From Adineta vaga (taxonomy: Eukaryota > Rotifera), in assembly GCA_021613535.1 (NCBI GenBank), contig CP075494.1, forward strand, positions 496,001-560,000: DNA of 64,000 bases, in the 5' to 3' direction. The notes beneath the pieces were generated by a model. It had not been told where the DNA came from and searched no databases. It saw only the letters and a list, made by a program, of their open reading frames with translations. The translations under genes were made by a program, and so were the position numbers. This document shows, in pieces, positions 56,353-64,000 of this stretch (the first letter of the stretch is position 1; each line of letters begins with the position of its first letter).

Positions 56353-59300
56353 AGTAAGTATTATTTCAAAAAGATATTGTACTAACAACTTTTTTCTTAT
56401 ATTTTAGTGAGAAATATTCCTCGACGAATATCTACATTGTTGGAAAAATTAAAAAAATTCTTAGAAAATCTTAATTTATTCCCATCTGTACCATCATCGA
56501 CTGATGAACATCAACTTCGAAATGAAATTATTTCAACACGATTATTTATTTTTTTATTATGTATTTCTTTAACAATTCTTATTTTATACACATCATTAGT
56601 TACCATTATAAAAACTATCAGTATTCCAACACCTTCTTATATTGATTATTTACAATTATATTCCAGATATTCACAAACATTATCATGTCCATGTCAAACA
56701 ATTTCAATTAATTATGGAGAATTAGTTCATATTAATTATACATTACATGAAATATGTAGTAGTATTTTCGTAAGTAATCAATGGATTAGGTATTTTCATG
56801 AACTACCTCATGGACTGGTCTTAAATTTCCGCGACTTTCGTATGACAGGTGTTTATTTATTTCAAGCTTTGAATGGATTTTGTCAATTAATTAATACAAT
56901 AATATCGAATAATTTACTTGAATTTTATTCAAATCACTATGTTAGTGCATTTATGACCTCCTTCAATGTTTTACAATGGCAAATTTCAGCATCAATTGAT
57001 CAAGTTAAATCATCAATGATAAATACATTTTTAGTTTCTCTTTCATTAATTCAAATGACAAGTCAAAGTAACGCTTTGTTATCTGGACAATCGTTTAATT
57101 ATTATATGATTAAAGTTCAAGGAGGACATATTGGTGCACTACCACATAGCTTCGGTAACTGTTCTTGTCATACATTCGGTGAATGTACTGAACAGTCATC
57201 AATTATCAATGGTAGCAAAACAATATTTCTTTTACCAGGTATTTACAGAGGATGTTGGGCAATTGAATCATTATTACAATCTAATCTTCAATGTTTTTAT
57301 AATGAAATGTGTCTAAATGATTTACAGTTTTATATGTTATCAACTTTTCCATTGAATATAACAAGTCTAAATTCATCCTTACTAAATGAATATACGATAA
57401 ATTCAACGATTCGAGATCTTATAAATAATTTAATGCTAGAACAATGGAATTGGAATATAATGTATCATAATTATTATAATCAATGTCAACCAAAAACATG
57501 TACTTACATTATACACACAAGAAATAATCTAATTTATATTATTAATATCATTATTGGATTAATTGGTGGAATGATAACAATTTTAAAATTTCTAGTACCA
57601 CGATTGGTCAAGTTCATACGAAGAGAAAAACGACTACATAGATCGGAGACGGGTAAGAAAAAAAGGCAGTTAAAACGAATTGTATTAAATAGATTATATG
57701 AAGAAATGAAGGAAAACACCCAATAAACCGATAGAAATAATGGCATAAGTAGAATATAGGACATGATTACGCGCTGTCTACTCATCGGACCTATCCGCCC
57801 ATCCAACGGTATTAAATTTATATTTAGATTCTATAGATTCTTAAAAATAATTTATTACCTGGAATGGAGAGGCTTCTATTAGATTATAAGAGTTAATAAG
57901 ATGCATCTGCCTAGTTCGGTATTGAAACACTCAAAATAATCAAATATGCAAAAAATAAATTATCAATAGGTGGGAACACTAAAGGCAACTAATATCTCTC
58001 TAATTTTTTTACTAAGGAACAGCCACGGCACTACCATTATTAACAATGAAAATAAATCTTGAAATTTGTTTTCTAATTAGATCTTAATTAACTCATTTGT
58101 CTTCTCTTTATAGAAAGAACACGATGTGAAATATTATCAAAATATGTTCAAAAATCAAAAAAACAGATATTGATATTAAATATATTTAAATCTCTACCAC
58201 CTACAACAGATCAACATCAAATTCGAAATGAAATTATTTCAACACGATTATTTATTTTTTTATTATGTATTTCTTTAACAATTCTTATTTTATACACATC
58301 ATTAGTTACCATTATAAAAACTATCAGTATTCCAACACCTTCTTATATTGATTATTTACAATTATATTCCAGATATCCACAAACATTATCATGTCCATGT
58401 CAAACAATTTCAATTAATTATGGAGAATTAGTTCATATTAATTATACATTACATGAAATATGCAGTAGTATTTTCGTAAGTAATCAATGGATTAATTATC
58501 TTGATTCAATATCTAAAAACGTAAGATACTATCGTCGAGATTTTCGGGTAACCGGTACATATTTATTTCAAGCTTTACGTGGATTGTGTCATTCAATCAA
58601 TGAAACAATCTTAGGAGGTTTAGTTCGATTTAATTCTAGTCAATATATTAGTGGATCTGTAACATCTAAAGATTTATTTCAATCACAAATTTCAGCAACA
58701 GTTAATCAATTTAAATCATCAATGATGAATAATTTTCTCTTGATACTTTCATTAATTCGAGAAACAACTCAAAGCAACGCATTAATGTCGGCAATCTATT
58801 CAAATTATGTTCCTTTAGCAGTAATCAATAGTTCTCTCATAAATACATCACCGCAGAAATATTTCAATTGTAGTTGTGTTACTTCGGCAACATGTTTATA
58901 TCCATATTATCTTTATGAAACAGTTTATTATCAAATATATTATTTAATTCAAGGAATGAAATTAGGATGTTTTACGTTTGAAGCATTACTGCAATCTAAT
59001 CTTCGATGTTTTTATGAAGTTTTCTGCATTACAAAATTGCAAATACAAATAGAACAAAGTTCATTGTTTAGTTTAAATGTAACGAATCTTAATACATCGT
59101 TATTGTATGAATCTTTTAAAAATTCAACAATCAAACAACTTCTTAATCAAGTCATGATCGAAAAATGGAATTATACTATAATGCATAAAAATTATTTTAG
59201 TCAATGTCAACCATTAGAATGTTCATATGTAATTGAAACGAGAAATGATATTATTTATATAATTACTACAATTATTGGATTAATTGGTGGTTTAGTTACA

Positions 59301-60705
59301 GTTTTAAAAATTATTGTACCAACAATGATAAAATTTATAAGAAAACGAAAAGAATTAAATCGGCCAGTTATTGGTAAGAGAATTTGTAAAATGAGTATAT
59401 TTTATTTAATTATCAAAATATTTCTTTTCTTTAGTAATGAGTACATATGAAAAATTCATAGAATTATGGAAAAAAATCAAAATTTTTTTAGTAAACTTCA
59501 ATTTATTTAAATCTATCCCACCTTCGACTAATGATTATCAACTTCGAAATGAAATTATTTCAACACGATTATTTATTCTTTTACTATGTATTTCTTTAAC
59601 AATCTCTACTTTGTATACATCATTAATAACTAATATGAAAACTATCAAAATTCTAACACCTTCTTATATTGATTATTTACAATTATATTCAACACATTCA
59701 CAAACATTATCATGTCCATGTCAAACAATTTCAATTAATTATGAAAAGATTGTTTATATTGATTATACATTACATCAATTATGTAGTAGTATTTTTGTAA
59801 GTGATCAATGGATTGATTATCTTAATACAGCATCGCGAGGAATTGAAGTAGATTATCAAGTATTTCCTGCGATAGGTACATATTCATTTCAAGCTTTACG
59901 TGGATTTTGTCAATTAATTAATCAGACAATCTTAGGAGGTTTAGTTCGATTTAATTCTAATCAATATATTAGTGGATCTGTAATATCCAAAGATTTATTT
60001 CAATCACAAATTTCAGCATCAATTGATCATTTTAAATCATCAATGATCAAAGATTTTTTAGTTTTTCTCAATACAATTCGAAGAACAACTCAAGCTAATA
60101 CTTTAGTTTCTGCTGTTCAATCAAACTATTTATTTGAATTTTTAAATGATACAATTCCTGTTTTATCATCTTGGATCACATATGGAAATTGTAGTTGTGC
60201 TTCTACATCTACATGTATCTATCCATTAATTTCATACATATCTGCCGATCTAAAAAGATTTTTCACTATACCAGGTTTCTATCGAGGATGTCATATAATT
60301 GAAGCATTATTACAATCTGATCTTCCATGTTTTTATGATCAAATTTGTATCAATAAAGCAATATATATTTTTCAATTTTTCTCTCCATCATTAAATATAA
60401 TACCTTTGAATTCATCATTATTAAATAAATATTTAATAAATTCAACGATTCAAGAACTTCTTAATGAATTTATGATCGAAGAATGGAATTGGACGGCAGT
60501 ACATAAAGATTATTATAATTATTGTCAACCAACATATTGTACTTATACAATTGAGAAAAGAAATGATTATATTTATATCATTACTACAGTTATTGGATTA
60601 ATTGGTGGTTTAGTTACAGTTTTGAAATTCACCATACCATTAATAGTTAGATTTGTTTCATACTGTATTCGAAAATGGATGATGAAAGTTGTTCCAACTA
60701 CATAA
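56353..60705 (+). CDS. Triple-module multi-pass membrane protein
   Basis: Three large exons, 56408-57652, 58114-59373 and 59435-60705, are joined by phase-1 GT-AG introns (57653-58113 and 59374-59434) into one frame of 1258 aa. An upstream donor (GATA | GTAAGT at 56354) would supply the A of an ATG split by the first intron. Each exon encodes a repeat of about 420 aa: cytosolic start, a first helix (STRLFIFLLCISLTILILYTS), a large Cys- and N-glycosylation-rich ectodomain (SCPCQTISINY, CSSIFVS, CSC, CFY, CQP), and a second helix (IIGLIGG plus VTVLK) followed by a basic end. Six helices in all. The family is uncharacterised; I recall similar proteins only from bdelloids. The layout (two helices, Cys-rich ectodomain) recalls trimeric channels such as DEG/ENaC or P2X, but no diagnostic motif of either is seen. 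The three exons could instead be separate genes. Confidence 0.7.
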
Positions 60706-61146
60706 ATCTCTGAAACTTACGACAATATATATATATATATCAAGCAGAAAATAAAGTGTATTATTGTATTGTACTTGTTGCAATAAGAAAAAAATCTGAC
60801 AATTATTTAATCGATAAACATATATAAGTATATTGATAAATGTTGTTAAACTATTCTTTAGAACTATTCATATCGTTTTTCTCTTTCTATATTTAGAAAT
60901 AAACCTTGTAAAACTAGAAATGTAAACAATGAATTGTTATTATGAAGCAATTCTAAATGAGAAAAATCTGATTTTGTTTCTTTATAATAATTATTTTTTC
61001 CAGTATTTAATTTAGTTTTGAAGAGAAAAGGAAACAACATTTTTCTATGAATAATTTAGCAAAAGAATGTTTTACTAGACAGTAAAAAATACATTTGGAC
61101 TGTTTTTTTCTTCTTCAGATTTGTTTTATTCCAAAAACTAATCAAT
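60706..61146. other. Intergenic
   Basis: AT-rich spacer with a short (TA)n run at 60728-60740. No gene seen. Confidence 0.6.
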
Positions 61147-62549
61147 ATGATCAAATTCTATTCGAAACAATCATATTACTGTATAATATTGTTCATCACG
61201 TAAGTTTTTTTTTCCTATGAGTTATCGAATGAATAGTTTGATTTAATTAGATTTTATATAAATAATTGTTTCATGTTGAATATATGTCCAGGAGCTGTAT
61301 GGGAAAGAAATGCGACTACAGTTGCAGGTTCGTCTGTTGGTACACCGGGAAATAGACCAATAAGACTCAATTGGCCAACTGATATTTATATTGATGATAA
61401 TAATACTATTTATGTATTAGATGCTGATAATTATCGTGTACAACGCTTTTATCAGAATTCAACTACAGGTATAACAGTCGTGAATAGTAGTTATGGTGAT
61501 ACACTCGATAAATTTGCTACAAGTAAATTGATCTTTTCGTCTTTCTTTCTAATCGATATTTCATTGTTTATCTTCTATATTTATTCTAGTGGATGGTATT
61601 AATTTAGATCGAAATGGAAATATTTATATATTAGATAGCGAAAATAATCGTGTTACTAAATGGTTATCTGGTTCTACAAATGGAATAATCGTAGCCGGTG
61701 GTAATGGAGATGGTCCAAATTTGAATCAAATAAATTATCCTTATGGAATGTTTCTTGATTTAGATACATTATTTATTTGGATAGCTGATACAAGTATGAG
61801 TCGAATAGTTCGTTGGGAATCTTCATTAACAGGTATATTTGTTTGTGGAAGTCATGGAACAGAATCTAATCAATTTAAATATCCAACTGGATTATTTGTT
61901 GATACAAGTCAATCAAATACATTGTATGTTGCTGATACAGATAATCATCGGATTCAAATGTGGTTACCAGGAACTAATCAAGGTATAACTGTAGCTGGAC
62001 AAACAGGTAATAATGGAAATAATTTAAATCAACTGAATACACCTGTTGCATTACTTGTGGATACCAATGGATACATGTATATAGTAGATAATGGAAATGA
62101 TCGTATTATGCAATGGATGATTGGTTCAACATCTGGTATAATCATTGCTGGTAGTTCTACGAATGGAATTTTATCAAATCAATTAAGTATTCCATTTAAT
62201 ATTCGATTTGATTCAAATGGAAATCTATATGTTGCTGATACTGATAATTGTCGTATTCAAAAATTTTCTATGTATTGTGGTAAGTCTTTTTTTTATGAAA
62301 TCCAGATTATGATAAATAATATCTTTATAAAATTGAGATCCATCAATAACAAATAGTCCTCGAACAACGTCAAGTAAGTAATAGATTTCTAAAGAAATAA
62401 AGTGAATTTTTCTTTTTCTTTTAGTTACAATACAATCATCTTCAACAACAACAACAACAACAAAAGGATCATCTGCTTCTCATGATTATTATCCAAAATA
62501 TTCATTCTTAATCTTTTGTTTGATGATGATGATGATGATTATTATTTGA
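61147..62549 (+). CDS. NHL-repeat protein, GPI-anchored type
   Basis: Four exons (61147-61199, 61251-61522, 61590-62279, 62425-62549) with introns of about 50, 67 and 145 nt; 1140 nt give 379 aa. The N-terminus has a hydrophobic signal (SYYCIILFITFYINNCF). The body starts CPGAVWERNATTVAG and contains about six NHL units (NNTIYVLDADNYRVQRF, GNIYILDSENNRVTKW, NTLYVADTDNHRIQMW, GNLYVADTDNCRIQKF). A Thr-rich spacer is followed by a hydrophobic end (FLIFCLMMMMMIII) with nothing after it, typical of a GPI-attachment signal. Probably an extracellular propeller tethered to the membrane, related to the ectodomain modules of the two large receptors. Confidence 0.83.
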
Positions 62550-63156
62550 ATAAATAAATAATCTAAGTATATATTCGATTTAATTTATTTCATTATTTAT
62601 TCTATATGTCATATACTGCAGTCCAATCTCAGTAGTATCATATTCATGCTAGAAATCAAAGTAGCAATAGTTACTCGTAGAATTTTAATTTTCACATGAT
62701 TTGTCCAAAAACTAGTTACAATATGTAAATAAAATGATATTTCGATGTTTTCAATTTAATTCATCGATTCTTGTACTTGTTGTTGAATTAGAACAAATCT
62801 CTTTTAACATGTATCTATTTCTTTAAGTATTATTTTTCATAGATATATCATTTATCATATAATATATCTAGAAAGAATGTTGATGAAAAATATTTGATAT
62901 TATGAAAAAAGAATTTCTTTCTATTATTAAGTATCTTTTGTAATTTGAATAAGTAAATAAATAAATTAATGTTCGAAAATTACAAAGATCTGATAAAGAA
63001 GGGTGTGGTTGTCTCTGCTATATTCAGACTCACACCCACACCCTCAATATCTGAATTAGAATGACAATGGAATAAACCATTAAATTCATTATCAACTTAT
63101 ATAATAAAGAAATACAAATTTATATTTATCTTTATAATAAAATTTCATTTAGTTCT
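62550..63156. other. Intergenic between convergent genes
   Basis: AT-rich, with a TGTGGG hairpin at 63001-63048 between the two 3' ends. Confidence 0.6.
63001..63048. repeat. TGTGGG hairpin
   Basis: GGGTGTGGTTGTCTCTG and CAGACTCACACCCACACCCTC; the loop is about 10 nt. It lies between convergent genes. Confidence 0.85.
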
Positions 63157-63934
63157 TTATTCAAAAGTAATTGACATTGTCTGTGAGACTGCACCACTTG
63201 TACTACATGTTTGACCATTAATTCCACCCCAATTTGTACTACCCAGACATGGTCTTAATACATAACCTTGTGCACAATTACAATATCCATTTGTAGTTAT
63301 CTCATAACCAGATCCACATGTTCCAACTCTCCAAGAAACTCCATTTGAAACTGTAACTAATGTTGTATTATATCTTAAAGCAATTGCAAGTGCAGTAACA
63401 ACAGTTGAATCAGTTACAGTAATACCCTCTGGATCATTTGAACCATAGATATGCATTTTCGAATAAGATGAACAATTTAAACCTACTCGAAATGTTACCC
63501 AATCTGTACATTGCGTTGTGGGAATTACACCACTTGTAAATGCTGCAGAATAAGTTCTTGTACATGCTATAACGAGAAAAAACAATGAATTATTTCAGTT
63601 GGAATTGATCGAAAGACTTACGTGATGTTGTAGTATCTAAAAATAAAAGAAAAAAAACAACAAAAGATTGAATATTATAAATTTTTGAAATTTACCAAGT
63701 ATAATAACTACAATTGGTATTATAATTGCTGCTAATACAAGAAGTGTTAAGAGAACTAATAATTGAATACATATTAATCGTGAAATTGAACATCGAGATC
63801 TTTAAAAGAGAAAAATAAATCATAAAATGAGAATAAGGAAAATAAATAAACTTTGGCTTGTTTTGTTGATTTTGATATACAATTCTCGGCTGTTCAGATA
63901 TTTGTTTAGAAGAAGTTTCACTCAATTTCGTCAT
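63157..63934 (-). CDS. Type II membrane protein, Cys-rich ectodomain
   Basis: Four minus-strand exons: 63852-63934, 63696-63799, 63622-63636 (a 15-nt micro-exon) and 63157-63566; total 612 nt, 203 aa. A polar cytosolic start (TKLSETSSKQ) is followed by SRCSISRLIC and a single helix (about 38-60, LLVLLTLLVLAAIIIPIVVII), a short Thr/Ser linker carried by the micro-exon (DTTTS), then a Cys-containing domain (QCTDWVTFRVGLNCSSY, TCGSGYEITTNGYCNC, CLGSTNWGGINGQTC). Family not recognised. The frame is exact through all three introns, which supports the micro-exon. The first intron has a GTTTAT donor, less typical than the others. Confidence 0.72.
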
Positions 63935-64000
63935 CTTATATAATGTATTGTTTATTAGTGTAAAAGTAAAAATGAACGAAGTAGTCGAAAACTTTTTTTC

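Noticed and set aside
1-64000. CRISPR arrays, prokaryotic operons or phage genes
   Set aside because: Spliceosomal introns, signal peptides and animal gene families dominate; no regularly spaced repeats with unique spacers were seen.

Overview
The window looks like nuclear DNA of a bdelloid rotifer (Adineta/Rotaria type). It is AT-rich, with short 45-70 nt introns as well as some long ones, NHL- and kelch-repeat proteins, orphan seven-helix receptors, a decayed Penelope-like retroelement of the endonuclease-lacking Athena type, and many interspersed copies of a TGTGGG-like repeat, which matches the telomeric repeat I recall for Adineta. This assignment is inference from gene families and repeat content.

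Layout: 1-9681 holds most of a direct duplication whose second copy is 45013-54678. Each copy carries a seven-exon gene for a 1525-aa chimeric receptor: signal peptide, three NHL modules each encoded by an exon of exactly 888 nt, two smaller ectodomain exons and a C-terminal seven-helix domain. An antisense tRNA-like sequence lies in one intron. Then follow a minus-strand HEPN/TPR/Sel1/MYND protein (10702-13986), a minus-strand VIT-vWA protein (15479-18025), gene and transposase relics (19330-21163), a minus-strand endonuclease/exonuclease/phosphatase-family protein (21317-22429), a kelch membrane protein (24127-25205), a receptor fragment and a complete orphan receptor (26347-27854), and a small secreted Cys-rich protein (29337-29777). 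30148-33101 is a Penelope-like relic split by a nested 2-kb terminal-inverted-repeat element. 34361-37162 holds a Tc1-like fragment and a protein tyrosine phosphatase. A DUR3-like urea/solute symporter occupies 38625-40553 and a piggyBac-type TTAA MITE 40987-41633. A second, 1.46-kb duplication (28536-29999 and 41656-43119) carries the small secreted protein and a kelch relic. After the second big duplicate come a GDPD-like pseudogene, a gene made of three concatenated two-helix modules (56353-60705), a GPI-anchored NHL protein (61147-62549) and a minus-strand type II membrane protein (63157-63934).

Exon-intron structures were built by hand from GT-AG sites. In the multi-exon genes with an identified start the spliced lengths are exact multiples of three. 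The most unusual signal is a family of at least sixteen TGTGGG/CCCACA hairpins. They sit between genes, and several touch the broken end of a gene fragment or a duplication border. Together with mosaic gene conversion between tandem exons and between duplicates, the window suggests a history of breakage, telomere-like sequence capture and copying repair.
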